A DNA stretch of 64,000 nucleotides from Schistocephalus solidus (GCA_017591395.1 WEDG01003452.1:107022-171021), one strand, 5' to 3'; counted from the stretch's first letter, positions 24,358 to 39,300 are shown. The notes: generated by a model not told the origin, from the sequence alone. Made by a program: numbers and translations.

Positions 24358-27300
24358 CTGGCAATATAAGAGAAAATGCAATAAATGTTACATCGTAAAA
24401 CATGTCCCCATTAGACAGGAGTCATTGAGGCCAGACTCTCCATTCTGAGAGGAGAACCAAGTCATCCCGTCTTCCAAGCCACGCTTCTAGCGCATCGCGA
24501 TGGATTCGACCGCCTCAGATTGTTTATAGTGAGGAAAATGCGTTGAGAGTCGACCTGCCTCACCCTGCCGTCCCCTTTATACCAGTCAAGCCGGTTTGCC
24601 AGCTGATACTGAACGCGGGCAGTGGCCGACAGAGCCAAGTAGTCCGTCTTCGTGTGCATCACACGACACTTGTCCTCGCGTCACAAAACACACAAAAGGG
24701 GTGGGCTGCTTTTGGGACCAACGTTGACCATAGTTGAACATTTAATATGTTAACCTTTGACGCTCCATAGGATCCGGCCAGTTGGTTTCAGTGGTTTTCA
24801 TTCCTTCTCTGCGCTAAAACTTCTGCGTCTGAGCGCTGGCAACCGAATTGTTGCTGCTTTGGTTTACTAGTTTTGTGCTGGTCTGTAAAATTCTCTGCAA
24901 GCGAATAGAACCTCGGCCTTCTCAGTAACTTCATCTGAACGAGACAGCTATCGGACAGTCATAATGACTGTTGCCTGGCACACCAACCCAAAGCTACCAT
25001 GCGCAAAACGGGTCATGAAAATCATGTTCGGATAAGGCCCAGGTCGCAATATGGTTTAGTGTATCGTATCCCGTGCCTAGGCTACCCTTTCAATTAAACA
25101 GGTCATACTGAATGCTTGCTCGGATTGCGCATACATGAAAATGAGCTTACTGTACCACGGGATGATGAATTATCAAAAGTGGCATCCCAAACTTTCGAAA
25201 TGGATCATAATTTTGTAAATACTTAATGATTTACCTTCTTTACATAACAGGTACGCGTGTTTCGTCGAGCTTGCGCCCCTTTGGCTTATTGCTCAAGCAT
25301 TCGACTCAATGGCCAAAGGTTGCGGGTTCGAATCCCATGTGGTCCACACTTGGGATTGTGTATCTCTGCCTGGTGACGACCAATAAGCCAGAAATGGCCA
25401 TTCCGGTCTCCTTTGTCTTTGTTGATACTCAATCATATCAAGCTAATTATCCACGCGGAAAGCAGGAAAGCCGAGGACGGATTAAAGTCTGGGTTTTGGG
25501 TGAGAATTCTGCCAAGCGGTGTATTAAGCTGTCTCGACACACAGAGCGCTGCGCAGTCGCCTCCAGATCTGCATTACTGGCAGTTCATCGGCTCATACCC
25601 TCCATACCTGTCACCCGTTCCTTTGCTGCTTTTAGACATGATGATGTACTCCTGCACTCCTTTTGGTTACGCAAAGGCAGGTCATTTTACATGAAGTCTA
25701 TTTTGGATCCAAGGATGTCGAATAATTTCCTCTTGTGGCTTTTCGGCTACTATGAAATATGTTTCCAGATAAAACATTAAGGTTTTAAGCAGCTTTTGTA
25801 CATTGCGTGAATTTCGTCGTTTTCATGAGTAGCCGAATAGTGCCCACCTACCACAAACACAGTATCGGCGTCTCACACGTGAACGGAAAGCGTGTTCTTT
25901 GGCTCCTTCTCCGCTTTTTGCGAACCACCCTAACTGACTTAGTATGTTCTCTTCGCTTGTTGTGAAATCGTTAACTACAATTTTTTCAGGAATTTGCGCT
26001 ATGAAAAGTTCATGGTTCAATCGTTATTGTTGTGAAATATTTTAAGCCGAATGTGTTTACTGGTATGAGTATAGCAGACAATTTACCTTGTTGCCGTTCA
26101 GCCGGATCGTCTTGAACATATTGATCACTCCTTTTCTCTAGTTTGGTGACTTTCCGAGACATCAATACCTTTTTTTGGGGGGTTTCTGATTGTGTATCCA
26201 ATTTTTTTCCACTGGCGTCTATATCTGACCGTTTTAGTGCTTTCTTCCGCAAGGGCAAGGCCAGTAATTTCTTAGACTCAATCTCTGACTTGCCTTTAGC
26301 AACTTCACTCATGACTTTGATAGTATCACCACAAGCCCTTTTATGGTTAATTGCAGTGGTGAAGGCGACTATGGGTATTGAACCCTCTTTTGCGGGTTCA
26401 TTTGCGGGGACCGGTTGTTGGCGTACCTGTGGTTGCTTTCTTGCTTCCTTTTCTTCTTCTTCTTCCTCCTCCTCCGCCCCTTTTCCTCCTCCGTGCTCTG
26501 GATCTTCTTCTTCCTTCAACAGTTCGTTCTTCCGTACTCGCATGCCTTTGGCGGAATTTTCTGTCTGCCGCATCCACTTCCGATCAACTTCATCAACAAC
26601 CACTTGCTTAGTCTGAAATTGCGCTGCAGGACTGGCTGAAGCTGTTTCTCTGTTGTCATTAGCACTGACGGACTCAGGAGAGTTTACCATGGGAGTTGAG
26701 TTAGACGACTGGTCGATGCAAGCAGCCGGAAGGTTTGCGCCCCCACCGGCGAAATGCACGCTCTTTCGGTAGCTCCCATTACTTTGAGTTTGTGCCTGTT
26801 CATCTAATAACTTCTTTGCAACCTTTTCGAAAAATAAAAGTGTCTCCTTGCCAGCCGCCTGGCCATTAAGTTCAGGTTTGCTTTCGAGCATCATTCCAAA
26901 GGGACAGCTGGTCGGAGGAAGGGGCAGTCTGGTCGAAGGAGCTTTTAAGTAGGGCATGAGCGGGTTGCGCCGCGGTGGCGCACATACTGACCGATGAAGC
27001 ACTGGAGATGTCAGTAGCTTCGTCTCCAATTTCCGACATTATGTCACTTTTATTTGCCAACTCTTGACTGCTTCCAGCGGCTCCCCCGCATTTTGGTGGT
27101 ATACCCTTCATCCACTGCTTCCTGTGGCTCGTATTTGACAGCCTTCTGTCTCGCAGAGACGGTTCCATGTCTCGTCGGTAGAGACGTTCCTCCTCGTCGA
27201 TCGCGTCCGTAAATTCGTCCGTCAGTTGGGCGTCCGTGTCATTTGCTTCAGTTGGCTTCTGGTTGTCCGAGAAAGTCGATTCAGTCGATTCTTTCTCCTC

Positions 27301-30300
27301 CTCATCATCACTCACTCGATCACGATCAGCAATGAGCATGCCACCGAAGGAGAGTCCGCCCTCCCAGTGGTTGTAGGAGGCACCACTAGTAGCCTGGTGA
27401 CCATCCAGGAAGTAGGTTAGCAGTTCCCCCTTGCCCTGCAAGTGAAGGAAAGGCAGTAATTGAAACTCGGACAACAGTCGTTCCAAGTACAAGAAATTCA
27501 CTTGGCATGCAAACTGACCATTTTCACCTATTTTTGCCTGCATGAGGAATTTTAGAGGCGGGTATCGGCGTTTTCAGAAAATGTCTTTGTTTGAGTCAGT
27601 CAAGTCCCTCGGCAGACAACTGATTACGACTCGGCCTTAGCGAAAATAAGGGAGGCGAACCATCTTACTTGTCGTCCGCCAGCTTGGCCCAAAAATGTCC
27701 GCAAAAATTATGCTTTTTGTAGATAGCACCAGCGGCTTAAACAGACTTAATTCGTTGAATTTTGTTCCACAGAGAGATAAGTCTAGACACTACCTTAGTA
27801 CACTCGCGATATCAGCCCAAAGTACCTTGTACCAAAGTACGGTTATAAAAACTAAAGTCAAAAAGGTCAGGTAAATTTAGATAAAACAAAAACATAAATC
27901 ATAGACACTTTAACCACGATTCATGTATGGGCGTCTAAGCAGAAACGTGCACATTACCCAACCTGCAGTACAAGCATAACAAGCATGCAGCTACAAGTTA
28001 ATCCGTAGACAGCTGCCTGGTGGCTTTCCCTGAAAGCATTTGCAAGGAGTTCATCCAGTTATGCTCAAAACCGTTACTCTGGTAATAGATGACTGACGCT
28101 GTTCTTTAACGTATGTCTGTGAGACTACTTCAACGTCTCATTTAGGCATACACGATCCAATTTAATTGAAGGGTCATTTTAAACAGCATAGACATTTTTA
28201 AGGCATTGCGTATTTACTCTGTTTTTAGCCTTGAAATGAGTTTTTCTTTAATAACAAGTGTAGGAAGCCTGAAATTGACAACTTACAAGTGTACTTAATT
28301 ATCCAATTAAATTAAAGTACCAGTACGGTGTACAGTTTCTAAATAATGCTTCAGTTTACGAAGGCAACAGAAAACCTTGAGTCATGGTTCTCTGGCACGC
28401 ATTCCATTAACAAGCCGAATGACCAACCGCCTCTATATTCTGTGTTGCGATTTCACCTGGGCCAACTTACTAGCCACACGTCGAGGGTGCGGGCCCCCAG
28501 CAGGCCCGGTGACAGCGAGCCAAATGGCTGAGTAATCATCACGCCATGAATCAGTAATGGTGAGGAAATCACGGCCATTAACGACACGTGTACGGACCAA
28601 CAAGCCATCACCGCATCAACTACGAGCCCAGCGATGAACACGAGTACTGCTAGTTACTGCAGCCGTGTGGTAACTAGCTACAAATTCCTATAAATAATGG
28701 GTTCTTGTGCCTTTATTATCCTTTTTTGTGACTTTCGCTGATTGTGGGTTCAAGTGAGAGTCTGAAACTTCAAACCAATCCACTTCTTGTTCCAGCAATC
28801 GCATCTTTTTTTTCAGCTTGCGTAAACTTCTGGCAACGGATTTGAAAAGGAAGCATTCAGCCCGCTAAACTTCTTGTTCCAGTGATTGCATATGCTTCCT
28901 CTTCTCTACTAGTGCCTGGGACTGGCATATGCGCTTCTACCGGCAAGCCTAAAGGGATTTTATCTTTATTAGAAAAGGTTGCGCTGTTAAGAATGCAAAA
29001 TGGCACTCATGAAATTATATTTTTCAGGATGAATAACATAGGGCATCGGCAGACGACAAAATTGGGGAAATAATGATTCTCTTGAAACAAAATCTCTCTG
29101 CAAGGCTGTATCCAATGAACAAAATCTATTCTTAAATAAAATTCCGACTATGGGGATATCAGCCTGAGTACCCATTAGTTTTTCTAGTGATGTGGGATGA
29201 TGGGCCGTTGTGAGAAGTTCATAACTGATTAAAAGACTGAAAACTACTAAATCACTTCAGGACAGGATTCGACCGGAAACTTTTGCTCATTGAACTTGGA
29301 GAATGGAAAGAAAGGCTGGTAGGACAACAAAACTGGCAAATAATGAAAACACATTAATTGTGGGTGGATGCTTCTAGTTCTGACGCTGACTTCAAACGAC
29401 CGCCTGTTGTATTCGATTAAACACACGTTACTAGGGCTCGCTGACTTGAACTGCGTAAGTGAATTCGCTATTCTGCAGCCACTGTCAACATCTCGTTATG
29501 CGGTAACCGAGCTGCACTGAAGATAGCGAAAGTCCACTGAAATCCAGTTAGCTAGCAGCAAAGCACATGGAGCATATAGAAGCCTCCGGCAGTTATCGAG
29601 AGCAATACCATCGATTGTAGTTTTACAGTTAAAAACTGTCATCCATCGAAAAATTGCAAACGCTGGACAAGCCACTCAGATTTATCTTGTAGACTGCAGA
29701 CATTGGCCAAACTTTTTCGAAAGAGGATATTTCACCTTATCTAACATCCACAGGCCTATCAATTGTGTTTATATACTGGAAAAATGCACCCATATCCCTT
29801 TCAGGAGCACCAGAAGGCATCTTCCTAAAGAACATAAATATCTACCCTGTTTAGGTTTTTATTTAAAGGAAGTTCTGTATGACTCTCAGATTAAATACTA
29901 ATTAAGTTTTTTCATACATTGAAAAAATTTTTACTGACTTAATCACCAGCAATTACTAGTACTTATGATTTTCTGCGGCAAGATTATAATTACCACTTGC
30001 CATGTAGCGTCAATAATTTTTGTTTTGTTTGTAAAGTGCGGCGACGATTGAATATGTAAGCCTACTTAAAAAAATAGTGCACAGGGACTCCTGTAATATG
30101 AAAATAATATTAATATTAGTTTTATCAGTAAGGTATATGGATGCGGCAAGTAACGGACTCTGCAAAATGCAGTGAGAAAACTTACAGTTCTGCCATGTGT
30201 TAGTTTTATTACTACAACAAGGTACCGTAACAGACCGCGGTATTGGAAGGATACAAATTATAAGCGCGTAAGCGGGTGGAAAACATTAAAGTTGTAGTTA

Positions 30301-33300
30301 TTGGTTAATGAAAGCTGGATTGAGTAAGATGGTATGCGACAGGTAAATTTGCCTTAACTCTAACCCTAATCTTAACCCTGCGCGCAATCATTTTCGCAAG
30401 CTTAACCACAAATGCAATCATATGAAAAACACACCTACCTAAATCAAATAAGTAGATATACTATATAAATTATAAACTGTAAGCTAGGACAGACCTTTCA
30501 AATGGAATATTTGGTGACAGTTTGACCATTACATCGGCACCATCCACCGCTTGCCCCACGTAGTGAACTGAGCGATGTTGATCCTTCAAGAATTCGGTTA
30601 TTGTAGGGTGGACTTGCTGAGTATCTACCGCGGTCTCTCCTCCCCCATCCACCCTGCTCCGACGGCAAGACAATATTAAGATGACCAGAGGCGGACATGG
30701 GAGCAGTGACAAGTACAGCCACGCACAACTTGATCCTACTAAATCTACCAGGCTGCTGTAAAGGTGACTAGGATCTCACACAGGTGAGAATGCCATACAG
30801 GCCACATTAATTAGTATAAGAGTTTTCGCCTGTACTGTATAAGAAAATATAGTAATTGCAGCCCCCACTCACCTTCACTGTAATTGAACCTCGCAGAGTT
30901 AATTTGTAAGGATACTTAGAAACCTCTGTGTAGAACTCGCGACTGACATGAATTCGATTGGGCTGAAACCAAAATACAAGATTTTTGGGTTGAAATGCTG
31001 TTCCCATTATATAATGAACATATATTTATAGTTGTGCCGTAAAGAAAACCTGTAACTCAAACGCTTGTTTTATTTTTTAAATTCATGGATGGGCTCCAAT
31101 TGAACTGACAATGGGAACGTTTTCTGGATTTGCACTGTTGGCAACGTTATTTACGTTCCAAAAACAGATGGTAACACTGCAAGGATATCTGGTTTATGTG
31201 AGCACTGGTGCAGTTAACTGCATTTGTCCATTCTGAATATGGCCTATTTATCCTAATTTTATCCTCTCTGATTTTAAAAAGTGATAAATAGACAATACAT
31301 GCTTTTCCAAGAAACTTCACTGCTGCACATAGTGGGTAAATGTATCCAGAACTGACTAATTTTTGCTATCTACCGTGGAATCGATCATAGCTTCTTGTCT
31401 GCACCAGAACTTGTAGTACACAAATGTAATGTAGGTCGCCGACACGTTTTTCCACACTATGGATGCAGAGAGTCTCTGATTTTAGCTCATGTGATTCTAC
31501 CTACTGCTGACTATAATAAATTTAGTAGAAAAGTGGCGTGGTTAAATAAGTCAGAGAATTTAGGAAAATCAGCGATTTTACGACAAAAAACAAGAATTCG
31601 AGCGGAGTGTGCTCGATAATTATTTAAAATCTGTTTCAAAATGCTCGCCATAATACAGTATTTGCAAGCAAAGGGCAAAGGACCCGTTTTTACGATGTAA
31701 ATAATAATGGCTAGTAGGTTTTAGATAAATAGGCACGGAATTTTACGGTAGTTTATAAGATCATAGACAATGGCGAACTCCTCTTAAAACTGCACACAAC
31801 TATGGGACATGTAGTAATAAAAGGGGACTTTACGGATAACGACTAAGGCTTAATGACGCGAAACTGATCATATAACTTATCGGAAAAATGCCTTTCTTCT
31901 CCCAAGCTACCGATATTACTTGATTACATCGTAAAAAATGAATCTTTTGGTTCAGTGTTGTTTGCCCATCTGACGAATGAATATATAAAACGTGTTAAAA
32001 GGCGTTTTAACTTCCAAAGTTTGCGACTTATCATTTTTCGCAATTTACAGTGCAGCAAACTCTATCCAGAGACGATGAGCTTTTAATGAGTCATAAATGC
32101 TTTAAGGTATAGTGAAGGAGATTTTAAAGTTTGAAAATAATTCGACCTGACGATTTAAACGTTGTTAATAATGGAAAGTAATGCTTGAATTACCAAATGA
32201 GCTTCGGACCAGTTTTCTCCTAGAAAATTTACTCAGTTTCGGCTCTGTGCAGAGCAATGATACATTTAAAGTAGCGGGTGAAATACCGCTTTCAACTTAT
32301 AATTCTGGGAATAACATTGATTTTGAAGTACGTTTGAGCTAAACCCAGAAAATTTTCAAATCTTTCTTCGTAATTTTGAACGCGATTGACTCTCAAGGTG
32401 GAGTTTGCAGGATTCCCTATATACGCCGTAGATTCCTCTGAGCAGTGGTAGAAAACCAGCGAAACAGATTACTCTGAGATTGAAGATACTAGTGCTTCAT
32501 TACCAGTAGGTGTGCATTATAGACACTTAAATCCTTAATTACTTTTCAACTGGAAAAGGTAGCTCAAGTGACGAGGATGCAAGAGGATTCCAACCTAATT
32601 TGCAACCGACAGCCTGACGACTTTTCGTAGAACATTGTCTCAGCTTCCTCCGTGAATGTCCAATCACAAGAAAATCCTTATTTAATTAAATCGCATTTAT
32701 TTAAAATACTTGTGCAACTTCATTTACGCTCGGTGAATCGCACAAAATTTGTATGGATTGATTTTTTAGAAAACTACAAAGTCTGAATAGGTTTTGCATT
32801 TTCGTTGAAAAATAGTTTATAATTACATAATCAATCCCGTGATCAAATAATTGCAAGCTTCTAAATTCACTTATGAAGTTATACGACTTAATTCATATGA
32901 CATATAATCAGAATAACATGACCGCCAAGGGCTAGGGAGATTGAAATGGGCATTTCTGGCTTATTAGTCATCATTAGCTAGCCATACCCAGCTCAAGGTG
33001 TTGCGGCACCAGAGACTCGAACTCACGAACCGTTGGGTAGAAGTCCAATGGCCTAACCCACTGCGCCACGAACTCGTTGACTTGCCTGTTTCCATCGGGA
33101 ATATTAACTATGGTAAGTAGGCGCTCACCCATCGGTTACAGGACTCACGCGTCCCGCTGTGCCTTGTCTGTATCGGTCATGTTATTCTGCCTATATCCCT
33201 AGCCGCTGTACGGCAACCGGCGGGTCTTAAGAGTGAGAACCGAGGTGCAACGGGACTAGTGAGTCATGTAACCGATCGGTGAGCGCCTACTAACTATGGA

Positions 33301-36300
33301 ATATAATGGTTTCTAAGAGCCTATCCGCCTGTCACGAGATACTCAAAGAATTATATTGATTTTCCTGTGTGTGATGTAGTTTGGAAATCCTTAAAACAAA
33401 GAAATCACTGTTCCCTATTCAAGACTTTGAGAAATTTGTTAAATGTTTTAAAATCATCCTACACTCATCTCAACTGAAAACCCTGAAGGTGTAGTTTCCG
33501 GCAACGTCAGTGCGAATAGGTATTTTTCGGTAATTATTTATTTTACAACACAGTTAAAAAGTATGGAAAAGAAATACACATTGGCCGAGTGTGATCTACA
33601 TAGGTGCTTGAAAGATTTAAACCCAACACTTCCAACCTCGCTTGAATATTATTTTCCATTTTGCATTTTCCGCAAAAATTCGGATAATTACCTCATGAGT
33701 TTCGACGCACACATATATCGCGAAGTATAAAACTAGCCATTGCGTGATGGATATGCAGTTGAAATAAACTTAATAACGTTCTGCTTGTTACTCCCTGTAA
33801 CGTAGTGTATGATCAGTCCTAATTCAATTCGAACTGAATCGTCGTAGTTGATTTTGTAAACTTTATATTAATCAGTGACTTACGACTCCATGGCTCATCA
33901 TTCGACTTGCAACATTGACTGTGTTTCCAAAAAGGCAGTAGCGGGGAGAATGAAGGCCGACTACACCGGCCACAACTGGTCCTGTGTGGCAGCCAACATA
34001 TAGGCGGACTGGTCTTTTCTCTGACTCTTCCTTCAAGACCGGCCAAAACAGCTTCTGTGTTGTTTGCTCCAGTATGGCCAGTATAGTCTCCGCAATGTGC
34101 GCACTGTGGTACCTCGTCATACTGGGCAGACCAGAGGCTATCATATAGCTGTCACCGATGGTTTCCACCTGTATCGCAGACAATGAACACTCAGTTCATA
34201 AATCAGTAATACTTGTTATAACCAAAGTTCCTGCCAATAACTGACTCTTACCTTGTAGACCTTGAAGCGTTCTGAAATGGTGTCAAATATGGAATACATT
34301 TGGTTGAGTAATTTCACGATATCGCAAAGATTGACTTTCCCGCATAACTTTATAAAGTCCTCGACCTTTGTGAAGCACACAGATACACAATCGAATTTCT
34401 AAAAGAAGATATATTTGCGCAAGTTGATCAGATAAAATTTCTTTATTAATTTATATTCTGCAAAAGGTCTGGAACAGAAATATCTCCGTCTAGGAGAGTA
34501 AATTATGAATTCAAAATTTTATATCATAACCTTATGCGAATACGGCCAAAACTGCCGAATATACCCTTTAGTAGACGTAATATTCTACAAAATTGTTTCA
34601 ACGTGAGCGCTTCCTATAGGTCGCATGGTATCTTTCATGAAAACATTTCCATATCCCAGGTATTTTGTGAAAATGTTCCAGCAGATTAAATAGAAATCTT
34701 AAAAAGGTCAAAAAATGCATTTGGAAAGATATCTTGGTAAAGCAATCTTAAAGGGAGCTTATTTATTTGGGTCTAGAAAGTATGCATTAATTTCAAAGGC
34801 AATTTAAATGCTAGTAATCAAAGTAACGTCGTTATTCCGTTCGCTGCTGAATCCGGGTTGCAGAATGGGATATGGGTTATTCTGCTATCACGTGGGATTG
34901 AGTTGTTAAGAGCAAGGCTACTCCAGGTCCCTTGGCAAACAGACCCGAAAAAAAAGCATTCCCGTGCTCCCTGTCTACTCGTTTATATTTTTCGACTATC
35001 GTTTAAGAATTCAAAGAACCTGCTTTTATCTTTCTTTTATTATATATATCTACGCTTTATGCAGAAAATTACAGAATCTCGAAAAATACGCATCATGTTT
35101 GTCCACCTGCACTCAGGGCCATTTTGTGCGCACTTCGCGAGTAGAACCCGACTTACCGAAGAGCTTTCTCCTTTTCACCCAAATCACCTTTTTGATTCGG
35201 ATTTGTGAACCCCCCTGAACTGTGGCGCGAGGCCACCTGCAATAATAGAATGGTGGTAATAGGCGGTCTTTAGGAGGGTTAACGTACTGTTGTAAAATAT
35301 ATAATAAATTAAAAGTTTATTTATGCTGTAGGTCTGTTTTAATGCATTAAAAAATGTACTTCATAGGAGGATATTTCAGAAAGGCTACACTTATCCGTGT
35401 CCTGCCTCAGCTTGAAATGCATTCTACGTCAGTTATGTGAACGTCCGCTTCTGTCAGCTTACAGGAACACTAGTTTGGCGAGACCACCCAGTGTGAAGTG
35501 CAGGTTCGGTTACCTGCGGTGGAGCCCGTGTCGTTGGGGCCTGACCGTAAATGAGAGCTTTTGTTTTCGACTGGCCAATGCACTCAGCTGAGGAAGGCAT
35601 AAATCGACATATCAGCTTGGATACTAGGTACAGTAACCTCAAGGAAAAGTAGAGAAAATCACAGGCAATTTCCACTTGCTAATAGAGATAAAAGCAGCTA
35701 CAGAACCAACGACGGTTATAGGGGGTATGCGTCAATCAGTGTTCCGTGATACCAGTCTCGGGACGATTTTAATTATTTATTTCTACTTCTAGCGTTTTTT
35801 GTTTATACGTAGCTAGATTTTGTGACAAAAGTCTGGTCACAGGGGGAAGGACAATTTTTTTAAACTTACCCAACAATTTATAAGGTGATTTTGGCAGATT
35901 TGAATAATTCGTTGATCCATTGGTGAAAAACTCGGCGGACTCGATCAGGTTCGAACGCACGACAGCACAGCCAACGATCTGACCCCTTGACGTACGATGT
36001 ACACAGGGAACAGTAAGCTTGATTACAATTGGATCAAGTTACCCACCCAGCCTAGAGCAAAGTATGGAATCCACAAATTCTTTTGTAGGTTAGAAGCCCA
36101 CTGAGAACGCCGAGTTTTAACCGTGGGTCAAATTAATTTTATAAGAAGTTAATTAAATACTTGGAGTACGTAAACGCTCTAGAAACTAGTTTGAAAACTT
36201 GGATTATAGACCTTAAGGCAAGAAGTTTATTTATCTACTAAACATTGCCATGCGTAATGCGATGAGTAGATGTGCTGCACGGTAACCGTTTTTGAACCCA

Positions 36301-39300
36301 GTATATCTGAAGCACTAACTGCTCCAAAACCAATTATAGTAGGGTATGATCAAGTTTAGACGTGAAGGTTACAGACGGAGCAAGTTTTTTTAAATGCACT
36401 TGGCACACTGGATTTTGGCGAAGCTGACAACGAAGGCCTAGGATTATTCTTGTCTACATTTTCTTAAATATAAACCTATGGAGAAGGAGTGTCTACCGAT
36501 ACAATTTTCAAACCACAACGTTTGCACCTGAACCACCCGTGTTGTGGTTGAAATGCTCAGGTGTTTTTATTAGACGCCAGTACCCCCAAACTCTCTTCTA
36601 ATTACTTACGCTGTTCAATCTCATTAGGATAAGGCACGCCCAGGCGAGCAGGGCGCTTCCTTTCAAGATGACTGAAATGCACACAACCCGATTCGCAAGG
36701 CAAAGCCCATGACCGCATAAAAACATGCCCAAGTGGCACGAGCAATTCTTGATTCCTCAGTGTCTAATGAGCTGACCCTGAACTCGACAAGTCATTAGAT
36801 TATTGAGCCCTCAATACGTTTTCGATACGCCTCCACGAAGAGGAACCTGTATGCGTGCCTTTCCACCCTGACCAGCTTAAAGCTAGGAGGCAAACCTAAT
36901 AGCATTCTTCTTTAACGTTATTGGTTCCGTTTGTCTTCATAAGGGATAAACTGCTATCTTTAAGGCAGCTTTCAAATGGCAAAGGTTGTGGTAGTGGGGG
37001 CTTACTGATCACGTTACGGAAAACATTCGTTTCGTTGTGCCTTCGGACTCAATCTCGAGCCCCGCCAGCGGCCACGCATAGCAACTAGTATGTTAAAGAC
37101 AGAATAACCTTGGCAAAAAAGACAAAAAGACTGGAATGGCTGTTTCTAGCTTATAAGCCGTCAGTCACAAGCCATTACCAACCCCAAATGTTGCCGTAAC
37201 CGAGGTTGAAATGATTAGGGTCCAATGTGTAAGTCGTTAGACTTCTACCCAACAGGCCGTGGGTTTTAGCCTCGGGTGTTGCAGCATCTGGAGGGTTGGG
37301 TATGGCTGGTTTATGATGGCTGGTAAGCCAAAAATGGCCTTTTGAGTCTCTCTTGCCATTTTCGCTAAGTTTATTTTACCTATACTATTCTAACCGCTGT
37401 GTAGTTGCTTTCGGTGCTATAGAGTGATCCCTAGGGCCCAGTGTGATCAGTTTGTTCCGTTACGCGATCGTTCAGTGCCCATCCCCCAAAATTAATATTC
37501 CAATCGAACCCGACCAGACAACGAGCCCGTGGCTCAACGGTTAGAGCTTTGGATGAATAATCAACAGGTTACAGATTCGATCCTCAGGTATCGCAACCTC
37601 TGGGTTGGGTATAGCTGGCTGCTGATGGCCGATAATCCAGAAATGGCCATTCCAACCCTCCTTGTCTTGGTCGTTAATGGCATTCTGCCTACGGGAAAGC
37701 TTATTGAGCGGAATAATGTACTTTACTTCGAAAGAGATGGGAAAGATCTTTGACTCCATTTGGTTCCGACAGAAAGGGTTTCTTGTCTAACCTTCATGAC
37801 CCTTTGTTCAGCAAATTAGAATATAAATTACCTGAGCAAAATCTTTTAAAACCCAGTCGTTAACGATAAGAGGTGCAAACCCACGAACATTTTTGGATCC
37901 TGATCAACACACCGGAAGCAAAGGGTAAACTAAATGTCCAAACTTGTGACTTTCCACAGATGGTTCCCCTGTTTACCGAGAAAGTTCCTTGGATTGCGAG
38001 CTTGTAGTTTTGCCAGGAGGCAGAGAATTCGGAAAAGCGCTGCTTGGTTGACTTCGTTCATGAATTTTCAGACTGACTTTCTATGGATTTATATTTATTC
38101 ATTGCCTCTCAGCCATCCATATAAACCAAGCTGGGCAAGGAGCTGTTGTTCTTTTGATTTGATAGGCTTGCATTAACTCTGCCATATTTTATAGTTGCCT
38201 GCAAAAAAACATATGTTTATGTTCATTTTGTGGTAACTGAGATTTTCTTTGAAGGTAGTTGGTTCTTGATTTCAAAGACCTATGTGGTTCTGTAAATCCT
38301 TCAGCCTTTCATATGAGTATATACATTATCACCGGTCGGTTAGTTCCGCTAAATTTATTTTATATATATATGATAATGTGGAACCGACAAAGACAAGGGA
38401 GACCGGAATGGCCATTTCTGGCTTATTAGCCGTCATCAGCCAGTCATACCCAATCCCAAGTGTGGAACACCTGGGATTCTAACCCGCGACCTTTGGTATT
38501 TGAGTCGAACGCTCTACCATTGAGCCACGGGCTCGTTGATTTGTCAGTTGCGATCGGGAATATGATGATAGTGTGTGGCCGGCTTATGTTCTCATCCGGA
38601 AGCGAAGTCGACATTACGAGCTGATGACAAAGTCTATCTGCGACGCTGATGGCTGGACGGATTACAACCTTGTCATCTCAAGTATCAATCTCCGACTTAA
38701 ACGTCGCAGGATGCCACGAGGTAAGCGAAGAAAAAAAAATAAACTAAATATCATTACGTTAAATTTGTCTGCTCATTGTTTTGAGTTGAGCAACTAACTG
38801 GCCAAGCGACTAGAAGAGTTTCACAGACCAGGTGATACTGTAACGATGGAGACATAGTGTCGCAACTGCCAACTGCCCTCATCTTCCTCGGATGAGCAAG
38901 CTATCAACATAATGACCAGTTTGATGACAACGTCACCAAAATATACAACCTAATAACCGGACTGAACCGACTGCACAAAACTTACATGAACCACCGAAGG
39001 GCCACCAAATAAAGGGGCCTTGTTAAGATAACGCAGCAAAGGCTGCGAGAAACACATGACACTTGTATGGCCCGGCAAATATTGATATGCGTAAAAGATT
39101 CGAGATTGAGCTATCTTATCGCGTTCAGTATCACCCGGAGAAGAAGAAGAAGAAGAAGAAGAGAGGGCGAGTTCATGAACCGAATTATATTTGTGTTGGC
39201 GTTTCGGAAGCCTTGTCGCTTCCATCATCAGAGTATTGCGGTTGCTGCTCCTGGTGATCTTGAGTAAGTCGATCTTGCCGCTTGCCTTGCATTATAGCCA

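Noticed and set aside
25226..25780. A 184-codon plus-strand open frame
   Set aside because: It runs through a tRNA-derived SINE copy and has no domain or splice support.
26143..26616. Plus-strand frames of up to 157 codons with poly-Ser or poly-Phe runs
   Set aside because: They are antisense to the Glu-rich cyclase tail.
26010..27029. A separate 339-codon gene overlapping the cyclase tail
   Set aside because: Its donor phase and position fit the cyclase as a continuation of exon 9. Nothing suggests an independent start, and the acceptor and catalytic end lie directly upstream on the same strand.
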